Source: Ignavibacteria bacterium (lineage in GTDB: Bacteria; Bacteroidota; Ignavibacteria; Tepidaquicellales; Tepidaquicellaceae). Taken from it: a DNA stretch of 64,000 bases. The stretch is from positions 434,001 through 498,000 of the forward strand of contig JADJYU010000005.1 of the NCBI GenBank assembly GCA_016719565.1. Reading direction: 5' to 3'. The notes under the pieces were generated by a model that worked only from the letters and a program-made list of their open reading frames with translations, did no database searches and was not told where the DNA came from. Numbering within the stretch: the first letter of the stretch is position 1; each line of letters starts with the position of its first letter. Both the position numbers and the translations under genes were made by a program. Shown here piece by piece: positions 28,463 through 37,800 of the stretch.

Positions 28463-30368
28463 ACGGTGTTATTTTACTCACAAAATTAAATGCATTATTA
28501 TCCGCAAACACAGCATCAGCTACGTCAATAATTCCGTCTCCGTTTACATCCGTCGGCAGATATCCCGATGCAAAATTAAATGCGTCGTTATCTATAAGAC
28601 TTCCGTCAGTCAGATCTATCGTCCCGTCCTGATTTACATCTCCGCTGTATATTGCAAATCTCACAGGTGATGCATCCGCCTGTATCATATTGCTTCCATA
28701 TGCTTTGGTCACATCATCTGAGAAATCATACAGGTTAACGCCGGAGTTTGAAAGCGGTATCGTATCTGAGCTCCATGTCGTGATACTGTTTCTGTGTTCG
28801 ACTGAAATATAATAACTCATATCGGGAGCGATGTAAAAATTCATTGACGCACTTCCGGAACCTGAAAGAAATGCTGTTGTACTGTCTATGATATTATAAG
28901 GAGGGAATCTGAATCTGAGTTTTACTTTGATCGTATCTCCGGTTTGTGTGTTGCTTCCGCTGTTGTATGATCCCTGAATAAATGCAGTGAGCTGAAGATT
29001 GACCGGCAAAAAATCTGCAGACAAATACTTTGATGTGATAAAATCCTCATTGGCTGCATTAATAAATCCCGCTGCATAAATATTTCCTGAATTATCTATC
29101 GCTATTGCATTTCCATTGTCCTGTGATTCGCCGCTTCCTGCATAAATAATAATACCGCGGCTGTTACCTGCTGCGTCATATTTTAATGTAATCATGTCCA
29201 GACCGATAACTGCGATTGGTCCTGTAGCTGACAACCCCGTGACATAGACATTTCCTGAATTATCGACAACAAGATCTTTCCCTTCATCATTAGCGCTGGC
29301 AATTCCATTGTATACTCTGATCCATTGAACTGATCCGGCATTGTTATACTTAATTGTGGTAATATTACTGGAGTTTGAATTTCCATATCCGCTGCCTGTA
29401 ATATAAACATTTCCTGAAGCATCAACTTCAAGATCATTCGCATAATCCCAGTTATATGATTCATCATATCTGTGACTCCACTGGATCACACCTGCTGAAT
29501 TATATTTTGCTGTTAAATAATCCGAACCTGTACCGGTGCCAAAGCTGTCACCTGTTACATAGACATTACCTGAGTTGTCAACTAGAACTTTCTTAGCTTC
29601 GTCATAGGTATTGCCTGTTCCGTTTCCTCTTTGTGACCATAGTAAAGTTCCTGATGAATTATATTTGATCGTCAGAAAATCATACTCACTGTCCAGTCCA
29701 TAGCTTGTTCCGGTTACATATACATTTCCCGAAGCATCTGTGACTGCATAATTTGCATAATCAACATAATTCCCTGTTCCGTTATAAGACTTTGACCATT
29801 GCTCAACACCGCTGCTGTTGTATTTTATAGTCATGTAATCGTACTGGAAAGATATTCCGGTATAACCGGTTACAATAATATTTCCCGTATTATCAATTGA
29901 AAGCTCTGTTGCTTTGTCATATAAACTGTCGGGGCCATTGAATCTCTGAGTCCACTGCATCACGCCGTTTGAATTGTATTTTATTGTTGCGTAATCGTAA
30001 TCAGTTCCAATGCCGAGACTGTAACCGGTAACATAAACATTTCCCGAAGTGTCAAATTCTATATCCGTCGGATGATCCATGTCATTACCGGGTCCGTTAT
30101 ATCTTTGAGACCATTTAAGCACTCCGTTTGAATCATATTTTATTGTAAGGTAATCATAGTTTGATCCGATACCTTTACTGCTTCCTGTCACATAAGTATT
30201 TTTTTTGCTGTCTACTGTAATATAATTTGCGCGGTCTTCCGCATCACCGGCGCCGTTATATAAATTAGTCCACTGAGCTTTGATGTTTGTACTATACATG
30301 CTCATTACTGACATAACAATGATAAACAAATAAATTAAAATTTTAATGCTTATTAAAAGTTTTTTCAT
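28461..30368 (-). CDS. Secreted SBBP-repeat beta-propeller with dockerin-like tail
   Basis: This 635-residue protein has an N-terminal hydrophobic signal (about 1-31). Eight SBBP-type repeats of about 50 residues follow (about 32-440). Each reads W[ST]QRYNG.G, then a D.SGNVYVTG strand pair and YDY.TIKYN.SG. SBBP repeats form beta-propellers in exported bacterial proteins. The shared module (about 450-565, HRNSITTWS) and dockerin pair end in SKITP. No enzymatic residues are apparent, and the likely role is surface display or adhesion. The start faces SPYFN copy 5 across 328 bases. Confidence 0.9.
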   Translation of the reverse strand: MKKLLISIKILIYLFIIVMSVMSMYSTNIKAQWTNLYNGAGDAEDRANYITVDSKKNTYVTGSSKGIGSNYDYLTIKYDSNGVLKWSQRYNGPGNDMDHPTDIEFDTSGNVYVTGYSLGIGTDYDYATIKYNSNGVMQWTQRFNGPDSLYDKATELSIDNTGNIIVTGYTGISFQYDYMTIKYNSSGVEQWSKSYNGTGNYVDYANYAVTDASGNVYVTGTSYGLDSEYDFLTIKYNSSGTLLWSQRGNGTGNTYDEAKKVLVDNSGNVYVTGDSFGTGTGSDYLTAKYNSAGVIQWSHRYDESYNWDYANDLEVDASGNVYITGSGYGNSNSSNITTIKYNNAGSVQWIRVYNGIASANDEGKDLVVDNSGNVYVTGLSATGPIAVIGLDMITLKYDAAGNSRGIIIYAGSGESQDNGNAIAIDNSGNIYAAGFINAANEDFITSKYLSADFLPVNLQLTAFIQGSYNSGSNTQTGDTIKVKLRFRFPPYNIIDSTTAFLSGSGSASMNFYIAPDMSYYISVEHRNSITTWSSDTIPLSNSGVNLYDFSDDVTKAYGSNMIQADASPVRFAIYSGDVNQDGTIDLTDGSLIDNDAFNFASGYLPTDVNGDGIIDVADAVFADNNAFNFVSKITP

Positions 30369-30453
30369 TTCACTTTAAATTTAAATTAATGGATTTTGTA
30401 ATTTTATTTTATGAATATTAAATTGTTAATCTTAAATTCGGAGTTTGACCAAT

Positions 30454-30482
30454 CAATTATCAATTATCAATTATCAATTATG
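30454..30482. repeat. CAATTAT heptamer array
   Basis: Four units of CAATTAT in tandem lie in the divergent promoter region upstream of the SBBP gene. Confidence 0.9.
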
Positions 30483-30564
30483 AATTCTCAATTATTAATA
30501 TTAAATACTAATTTTTAATTTTAAAAATAATTTATACAAAAATAGAAGCAACATTGCATAATCT

Positions 30565-30579
30565 GCAAAGATATTTTTG
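30565..30579. promoter_or_regulatory. CAAAG box, imperfect palindrome
   Basis: GCAAAGATATTTTTG has CAAA and TTTG half-sites and lies 131 bases before the ATG of SPYFN copy 5. The TATTTTTG part could instead be a Bacteroidota-type -7 element. Confidence 0.4.
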
Positions 30580-30696
30580 TTAAATTGTCCCAAATAAAAT
30601 ACTGCAATTAAACTGAAAAGATTATTTTTTAATGAAATTTATTAATAATTTGTACAATCTGGAGAATAATTGTCCCAATAAACAAAAGAAAATCAC

Positions 30697-32160
30697 ATGG
30701 AGAATCTGACCGCACCGACCGATATTTCACTGAATAAAACTAATATCATTCAGCTGCTTAAAACTTTTTCAAAAAGTGAATTGAAGGAATTTGATAAGTT
30801 TGTTCATTCACCTTTTCTTAACAACAGAGCGGAAGTTGCGGCTTTTTTTGATAAAATAAAAAAATACTATCCTTCTTTTGATCACCCGGATTTTACGAAA
30901 AAGAATGTTTACAATTCACTGTATCCTGATTCCGGTTTCAGAGACGATGTTATAAGAAGATTAGGCAGCAATTTATTCAAACTTGCGGAAGATTATATTT
31001 CATATTGCTTATTCAAAAGTGATAAATTCGATCATCATAAAAATCTACTTGATATATATCAAAGAAGAGATCTGAATGAATTTTATAATAAACAGTTTCA
31101 AAAAACTATACAATATCTTGAAGGAAATAAAACGCGGAGCGCCGAATACTTTCTCAGGACAACTCAAACAGAAGAAATTAACCGGAAGCATCTCATAAAA
31201 AGAGATACTACAGTTAAGACGACAGATATTCAGATTCAAATTGACAGTATATGGAAGTTTTCATTCATCAGACTTCTCAGATTATACGCTGTTGCCGTTC
31301 AGCATGTCAGTCAGTTCAATAAGAAATATGATTTGAGCAGTTTATCAATGCTGTTAAATTTAATCGACGAATCAGATTTTAAAAAAGAGACTGCTGTCGA
31401 GTTATTTTATCTTACTATCAGACTGATGACAGACAGAAAGAATGATAAAACATTTTACAGATTAAAACAACTTCTTGAAAAAAATCATCACATACTTGAT
31501 AATTCTGAAAATGACATGATCTTTGTCGCATTACTGTCATATTGCTGGGATATGAATCTAAAACCGGGGATGGACTACAGTAAAGACGAGTTCGAAATTA
31601 TAAACGGAATGTTAGACAAGGAAATTTTAACAGAAGACGGGAAAATGTATTCAGAATGGTTTATGTATGCTTTTCTTACTGCAATAAAAGCCGGTGAAAT
31701 TAAATTTGCGGAAAAGTTTATAGAAAAGTATAAAGATATGGTGCCTGAAAACGAAAGATCGAATGTTGTGAACCATGCCCGCGCAGAACTTGAATTTGTA
31801 AAAGAAAATTTCGAAAAAGCTCTCGAATATCTGAGCATTCCAAAATACAATAATATCAGTGAAAAGCTGCGCGCAAACAATATGTATCTGAGAATATACT
31901 ATGAACTGGAGCGGAGCGATCAGTTTTTTTACCAGATCGACAGTTTCAAACACTTTCTTAAAAATGTTAAATCGTTAAGCAGTAATCTTATAAAGGTAAG
32001 ACAAAACTTTGTAAAATATATTCTTATCCTTTATAAAATTAAACTCGGTGAAATGGAAACGGATTTTGAAGTTTTAAAAAAAGAAATCGCAGGTTCACAG
32101 TTAGTTAATTATAAATGGATAATGAAAAAATTAAATAAGTTAGAAGAGCTTAATAGTTAA
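30697..32160 (+). CDS. SPYFN-family helical protein, copy 5
   Basis: This 487-residue protein starts at ATG 30697, which gives about 11 more N-terminal residues (MENLTAPTDIS) than the other copies before the aligned LNKTNIIQLLKTFSKSELKEF. The motif reads HSPFLNNRAEV, and LYPDSGFRDD replaces the FPGKEYNYG turn. The late family pattern is present (NMYLRIYYELERSDQFFYQI, then KHFLKNVK), with NYKWIMKKLNKL near the end. The last three residues (LNS) and the stop are encoded by the TTAATAG heptamer array that overruns the 3' end. The gene is divergent from the SBBP protein and convergent with the 698-residue surface protein. Confidence 0.85.
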   Translation: MENLTAPTDISLNKTNIIQLLKTFSKSELKEFDKFVHSPFLNNRAEVAAFFDKIKKYYPSFDHPDFTKKNVYNSLYPDSGFRDDVIRRLGSNLFKLAEDYISYCLFKSDKFDHHKNLLDIYQRRDLNEFYNKQFQKTIQYLEGNKTRSAEYFLRTTQTEEINRKHLIKRDTTVKTTDIQIQIDSIWKFSFIRLLRLYAVAVQHVSQFNKKYDLSSLSMLLNLIDESDFKKETAVELFYLTIRLMTDRKNDKTFYRLKQLLEKNHHILDNSENDMIFVALLSYCWDMNLKPGMDYSKDEFEIINGMLDKEILTEDGKMYSEWFMYAFLTAIKAGEIKFAEKFIEKYKDMVPENERSNVVNHARAELEFVKENFEKALEYLSIPKYNNISEKLRANNMYLRIYYELERSDQFFYQIDSFKHFLKNVKSLSSNLIKVRQNFVKYILILYKIKLGEMETDFEVLKKEIAGSQLVNYKWIMKKLNKLEELNS

Positions 32161-32181
32161 TAGTTAATAGTTAATAGTTAA
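32150..32181 (+). repeat. TTAATAG heptamer array forming a gene end
   Basis: About four perfect TTAATAG units begin inside the last codons of SPYFN copy 5 and provide its stop codon (32158-32160). Confidence 0.9.
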
Positions 32182-32190
32182 ATTTAAAAA

Positions 32191-32252
32191 GCAGCCCGGC
32201 AAATCAGGGGATGCAATTATGTGAATATGTTTGCATGCAATTCACGGGCAGC
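32191..32252. repeat. 60-nt three-way-junction element, copy a
   Basis: The outer stem is GCAGCCCG (32191-32198) with CGGGCAGC (32245-32252), one mismatch. GTGAAT (32221-32226) pairs with ATTCAC (32240-32245), and the first inner arm is reduced to GCA/TGC. It follows a TTAATAG array and is followed by TTTTAAAGAGCAATTA, as at copy b. Confidence 0.7.
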
Positions 32253-32376
32253 TTTTAAAGAGCAATTACAAATTTATAATTACAAATTTTAAATATTAGA
32301 TTACAGAATATATCTTTAAATTATCTTGAGTTAGATATGAAACTCGTTATTTGAAACCCGTCATCGCAACTATGTT

Positions 32377-32402
32377 TACTAACTATTAACTATTAACTGT
32401 TA
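32377..32402 (-). repeat. CTATTAA heptamer array
   Basis: About three to four units run into the stop codon (32400-32402) of the 698-residue surface gene and read TTAATAG/TTAACAG in its sense. Confidence 0.85.
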
Positions 32403-34496
32403 AGGAGTTATTTTGCTCACAAAGTTAAAAGAGTTATTATCCGCAAACACCGCATCGGCAACGTCAATGATTCCGTCTCCGTTTAAATCAGTCGGCAGAT
32501 ATCCCGAAGCAAAATTTATAGCATCGTTATCTATCAGACTACCGTCCGTAAGATCTATCGTCCCGTCCTGATTTACATCACCGCTGTAAAATGCATAGAC
32601 ATCATACGGATCAGTATCAACCTGTATCTGATTATTTCCATAAGCGTAAATTGCATCAACTGAAAAAGCTATAGAAGCATTATCACTTACGAATGTAACA
32701 GGATCAGCACTCCAGGTCTCCAGAGCATTGCGGTGTCTTACTTCGACATAATAAGGTGTTTCGTTCTGTGCGTAGTTGAATGAAAAATACTGTCCTGTTC
32801 CGGGACCCAGCAATTCTTTTCTTGATGAATCTATTTTTGCATAAGGTGAGGCTGCGTTTCTTAAATATATTGTAACAGTATCATAGATCATTACATCTGC
32901 AGCAGCATCATATAATCCCTGAATAGCGCCGAACAGAAAAAGATCTTTGTTGTTTTCCGGAATAACGGATGTTGACCAGATTGTGTCATATGAATCACTC
33001 CAGATTACAAAATGATTATTTATTCCTGCTCCTTTATTTATTCCGGTTTTAGGAGCTTTATTAATGCTGTTTTCTTTAAAATTAAGTGGTTTGATTATTG
33101 AACCCCATGTATAATTATCTGCATGAGAATAGACAATTTCCGGATTGTCCGGATAAGTATAGCCATATGCTATAGAAAAATTACCGGGATTATTTCTCTC
33201 TGCAACGAGGTCAGTTGCTCCACCATATCCATAATCATTATCGATATTGGCATATGTATAATCAATATATCCCTGATTCCAGCCAATTGATCCGTTTGTT
33301 GAATAATGATACTCCAGATCCCAGTCATACTGAGAATATTCCTCAATATTTGTGATCATAATATTCTTATATCCTCCGTTTGTAGCAACGCTTACATTTG
33401 CCCTGGATTTATTAAATATACTTCCGAGTGAACCAACGCTTTGCAGGCTAGTAAGATATGAAAATATTGAGGTTTTATATAATCGAAGACTGGATTTTGA
33501 AGGAACCCCTGATTCGACAATAATGATTGAGTCTGATCCGCCATTTCTGTAATAAGCAATATCGGTGGTAAAATTACCTCTTGCATCAAAGTAATTAGGA
33601 GTAGTAAAAGGTTTTATAACTGATGATCTGTATGTTATGCTTGGATTTACGGTTAAAGGATTTAAACATATGGCAGCTTTTTGAGAAAAATAAAACCCAT
33701 TTACATCCGAACTATCATATTCAGCAATTATGTATATATAAGGATTACTTGGATAAAAAGCGTTATCTGATGTGATTCTGAAGTTTCTTAATTGATAATC
33801 ATCCCCGGGCCAATTTAGAGTATAAAATCCATAAGTATAATTTGTCAGATTTATTACTTTAAGATGATAATTATCATCTACATACCATAAAAATTTATTT
33901 CCATTATACTGGACTATTTCCGCATCAAAATGAGTTGCTCCCCAGTTTAAATAATCTGCAGAATACGAAAGATAATGAATCCAGGATAAACCATTATTGT
34001 CAGAATAATAAATACTCTCATAATCATAATATCCTGCATTTATATCCCAAACGGTTATTATTATTGTCCAAATCCTTCCTGTATTTGGTCCCGACTCTTC
34101 CGTGCAGGTTGCAGCACAAAAACCAATATAAGGAGCTACTTTTGAAGTTTGCAAGTTTTGCTGTCTATTAATTTCTGTTTCATCCAGCAGTTTAACATTC
34201 TCATCTTTTTCCAGTTTTATGGTTTTAGTTCCCATTACCTCATCAAATTCTTTTTCCAGATTTCCTGTGTTATCAGTATTTCCCGACTCTTTCAAGTTTT
34301 TTAATTTTTTTTCAAAATCAGTAATCTTTTTTGATTGATGATTCTGATTCTTTAAAGACTGCTCAAAATTATCTTCAATTATCAGTGGAGCAGGAACTTC
34401 TCCTTTGTAAATCTTTTTCTCCTGTGAAAAAACATTGAAATTAGAAATTATTAAAATTACAATTGCGATAGATGATTTTGTAATGATTGTTTTCAT
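32400..34496 (-). CDS. Secreted protein with BNR-like region and dockerin-like tail
   Basis: This 698-residue protein has a signal peptide (about 1-25, ending VFSQ). A charged, probably coiled-coil region (about 45-115, FEQSLKNQNHQSKKITDFEK and onwards) follows. The aromatic beta-rich core (about 125-515) includes ESIYYSDNNGLSWIHYLSYS, which resembles BNR/sialidase-type propeller turns, but the catalytic sialidase residues are not identifiable. The shared module (about 520-630, HRNALETWS) is nearly identical to that of the next minus-strand gene. It begins LFLFGAIQGLYDA instead of the usual LNLTMFIQGFY. The dockerin pair ends in SKITP. The two genes probably share a recent duplication of their 3' portions. 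The role is unknown. Confidence 0.85.
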   Translation of the reverse strand: MKTIITKSSIAIVILIISNFNVFSQEKKIYKGEVPAPLIIEDNFEQSLKNQNHQSKKITDFEKKLKNLKESGNTDNTGNLEKEFDEVMGTKTIKLEKDENVKLLDETEINRQQNLQTSKVAPYIGFCAATCTEESGPNTGRIWTIIITVWDINAGYYDYESIYYSDNNGLSWIHYLSYSADYLNWGATHFDAEIVQYNGNKFLWYVDDNYHLKVINLTNYTYGFYTLNWPGDDYQLRNFRITSDNAFYPSNPYIYIIAEYDSSDVNGFYFSQKAAICLNPLTVNPSITYRSSVIKPFTTPNYFDARGNFTTDIAYYRNGGSDSIIIVESGVPSKSSLRLYKTSIFSYLTSLQSVGSLGSIFNKSRANVSVATNGGYKNIMITNIEEYSQYDWDLEYHYSTNGSIGWNQGYIDYTYANIDNDYGYGGATDLVAERNNPGNFSIAYGYTYPDNPEIVYSHADNYTWGSIIKPLNFKENSINKAPKTGINKGAGINNHFVIWSDSYDTIWSTSVIPENNKDLFLFGAIQGLYDAAADVMIYDTVTIYLRNAASPYAKIDSSRKELLGPGTGQYFSFNYAQNETPYYVEVRHRNALETWSADPVTFVSDNASIAFSVDAIYAYGNNQIQVDTDPYDVYAFYSGDVNQDGTIDLTDGSLIDNDAINFASGYLPTDLNGDGIIDVADAVFADNNSFNFVSKITP

Positions 34497-34520
34497 GAAT
34501 TTATTTTATCGTTAATATAT

Positions 34521-34541
34521 TAGTTAATAGTTAATAGTTAA
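34521..34541 (+). repeat. TTAATAG heptamer array
   Basis: Three TTAATAG units lie upstream of the 698-residue gene start, in plus-strand orientation. They form the left end of a block whose right end carries the inverted CTATTAA form. Confidence 0.85.
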
Positions 34542-34608
34542 AGATTACGTGTTAAATTCAATATTAACATCCAGATTATTACTTCATATAATACTAATTT
34601 TAAAAAAA

Positions 34609-34668
34609 CAGCCCTGCATACCGGCGATGCAATTAAGTGAATATGTTTCGCGGACAATCCACGGGCTG
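34609..34668. repeat. 60-nt three-way-junction element, copy b
   Basis: The outer stem is CAGCCC (34609-34614) with GGGCTG (34663-34668). The first arm is TGCAT (34615-34619) with ATGCA (34627-34631). The second arm is GTGAAT (34637-34642) with ATCCAC (34657-34662), one mismatch. Confidence 0.75.
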
Positions 34669-34797
34669 ATTTTAAAGAGCAATTAGAAATTTCAAATTTC
34701 AATTTTTAATATTGAATTAGAGATCATATCTTTAAATTTATTCATTAGTTAGAATTCAAACCCTTCTTATAAAACCCGTCATTAACAATTGTTTTTA

Positions 34798-34828
34798 TTA
34801 ACTGTTAACTGCTAACTATTAACTGTTA
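34798..34828 (-). repeat. CTATTAA-family heptamer array
   Basis: About four units of CTGTTAA, CTGCTAA and CTATTAA lead into the stop codon (34826-34828) of the 1285-residue gene. Confidence 0.85.
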
Positions 34829-37800
34829 GGGAGTTATTTTACTCACAAAATTAAAAGAGTTATTATCCGCAAACACGGCATCGGCAACGTCAATTATGCC
34901 GTCTCCGTTCAGGTCAGTCGGCAGATATCCTGAAGCAAAATTTATAGCGTCGTTATCAATCAGACTACCGTCTGTAAGATCTATAGTTCCATCCTGATTT
35001 ACATCACCGCTGTAAAATGCAAAGACATTGTACGGATCAGAATCAATCTGTATTTGATTATTTCCATAAGCGTAAAACGCATCTACGGAAAAAGCTATTG
35101 ATGCAGCATCACTTACGAAAGTAACCGGTACAGCGCTCCAGGTCTCCAGAGCATTGCGGTGTCTTACTTCGACATAATAAGGAGTACTGTTCTGTGCGTT
35201 GTTAAATGTAAAATACTGTCCTGTTCCCGGACCATACAACTCTTTCCTTGATGAATCGACTCTTGCATATGGTGAGGTCGAATTTCTAAGATATACAGTT
35301 ACAGTATCAAAGATCATAATATCTGAAACGGCATCATAAAGTCCCTGTATTGCGCCGAACGTAAAAAGAGTTTTTACAGTAACGGGAGCTTGTACAGTTG
35401 CAACCGGGCTGTAGTTATTGTGAATATCCTGGGCGACAATAAAGTAATAATATAAACCGTTTAATGGCGCAGTGTCCAGATAAGTCGAATCAGCAAGTGT
35501 ATATAAAGGAGTATCAGAATAAGGGTCTATAGAATTATTTACGCTTCTGAATAATACATAATTCAGTAAATCAGATGCTGAGTTTCTATTCCAGGTAAGT
35601 CTTACATTTACAGATTCAGTAAATCCATTAAAAGGAGACACCACAGGCGGAGAAATGTTATCGAGGCTTCTTCCGGAAAGAATTGCAGATCTCCAGCTTT
35701 GATTTATATCATTTGTTCTTGCAGTGATCCTGTAAAAAAAAGTGCTGTTGCCGTTGGCTGTGGAATCCGAAGGAGTAAGATCTACATAAGTATAGAATGA
35801 TTCATGGGAAGCAGGTATCGTTGCAACATTCTGCCACGAAAAATTTCCGCCCGAAGGAGGGAAGCTTCTCTGAACAAGATAATCTGTTATAAGTGAATTT
35901 CCCTGTACATCATTTGCGCTTCTTGCCCATTTGAGATTAAGCTGTCCGCCCTGATCGTTCGGGACATCTTGAACGTGAAGAAGAATTGGTTTAACTGAAA
36001 TAGCAGACCCTTTAAAGATATATGCCCGACCTGCTGCTAAATTTATACTGCCTGCACCTACAATCAGGTCTGAATACCCGTCTCCGTTAATATCACCTGC
36101 TGATGCAGCTGAAATACCAAAATTTTCATTAACTGAATTTCCGCTCATAAAAATATCTGCAGTATTATTCATTGAGCTGCTGCCAAAGAAAATATATGCC
36201 TTCCCTGTATAAGTATTAACTTCATTTGCTCCAATGATAACATCTGAGTAACCGTCTCCGTTAGCATCTTCTGCTGATGAAACTGAAATTCCTGTTCTAC
36301 TGTACTGCTCACCGGTAATAACTACATCTGCAATACTGTCTGTTATATTTCCTCCGTAGTAAATGTAAGCTCTTCCATTATTAAAATTATTCATACCATA
36401 AAATGGAGCTCCGATAATAACATCAGAATATCCGTCGCTGTTCACATCACCCGCTGAGGCAACTGAGTTCCCGAAATTATCGTTTGTTGATTCACCTGTC
36501 AGTATAATATCTGAGTTATTATCCATGGAAATGCCCCCAAAGAAAATATGTGATCTTCCGGTTCCAAAGTTATATAAACGAGCTCCGACTATTACATCAG
36601 AATACCCGTCTCCGTTTACATCTCCGGCTGTTGATACAGAAATTCCAAAACCGGATCCCGAACCTGTCATTATTACATCAGCTGTATTGTTTGGAACACT
36701 CGCTCCATAATAAATATATGCTCTGCCTGTAGTTGAATAGTCTGATCCAATAATCACATCAGCATATCCATCTCCATTTACATCGCCGGCTGTGGAAACA
36801 GAATAGCCAAACAAATCTGAAGCTAGTTCACCGGACATAACAACATCCGCGGAATTATCCATAGAATTGCCTCCCAGGAAAATATAAGCTTTTCCTGTAC
36901 TGAAGTAATTCCGGTATGCTCCGACTACAATGTCCGAATAACCATCCCCATTCACATCCCCGGCTGTTGATACTGAAAATCCAAACCTGTTATTCACAGT
37001 ATCACCTGTCATTGTAACATCTGCTATATTGTCCATTGCCGGTCCCCCTAAATAAACATAAGCTCTTCCTGTTCCTGCATTATAACCATAAGCTCCAGCA
37101 ATAACATCCGTATATCCGTCGCCATTTACATCGCCCGCGGTTGAAACAGAATATCCAAAAAGATTATCGGAAGTTTCTCCGGTCATTGTTATTTCCGGTG
37201 TAATCAGATTTCTCATAAAGTAATCATAAAAATAAGCTCTTCCTGTATTTGAACTATATCCATAAGCACCAACCAGCAGATCAGAATAACCGTCATTATT
37301 AATATCACCTCCTAATGCAACTGAATTTCCGAAATTACTATTTGTCGTCTCTCCGGTCATAGTTACATCTGCTGATGTATCCACAGATGAAGCGCCAAAG
37401 TATACATATGTCTTTCCGGTATTTGAATTATTACCGTAAGCTCCGATAAAAATATCAGAAAATCCATCTCCGTTTATATCACCTGCAGAAGAAACTGATG
37501 CTCCGAAGTAATTGATATTACCTTCACCGGACATTACTGCATCTGAAATTGAATTCATACTTGCTCCTCCAAAATATATATAAGCTCTTCCGGTGAATGC
37601 ATTAATTCCATATGCGCCTGCAATCACATCGGAATATCCGTCTCCGTTTATATCCCCTGCTGATGATACAGAGGTGCTGTAATAATTATTTACACCTTCA
37701 CCTGTCATTATTACATCTGATGAATTATCCATTGAACTTCCGCCTAGATAAATATAAGCTCTCCCGGTATTTGAACTATAACCGCTTGCCCCGATGAACA

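Larger units (their letters stand above)
30369..30696. other. Divergent promoter region with CAATTAT heptamers
   Basis: The 328 bases between the SBBP gene and SPYFN copy 5 hold no gene. They contain a CAATTAT array (30454-30482, degenerate to about 30497) and the CAAAG box at 30565. TATTTTTG (30572-30579) also fits the Bacteroidota -7 consensus TAnnTTTG on the plus strand, which would place a promoter for copy 5 there. Confidence 0.5.
34497..34825. other. Composite intergenic block between two surface genes
   Basis: This 329-base gap holds no gene. It reads, left to right: a TTAATAG array, an AT-rich stretch, the 60-nt junction element, CAATTAGAAATTTCAAATTTC, ATATCTTTAAATTTAT, ACCCGTCATT and a CTATTAA-type array. 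The same order is seen at 32150-32402. Confidence 0.65.

Noticed and set aside
34609..34668. Junction element as a tRNA or tRNA fragment
   Set aside because: The shape is clover-like, but there is no anticodon arm of proper size, no TTCGANNC-type T loop and no acceptor end.
34609..34668. Junction element as an integron attC site
   Set aside because: The GTTRRRY and RYYYAAC core sites are missing and no integrase is visible, although the idea is worth a search.
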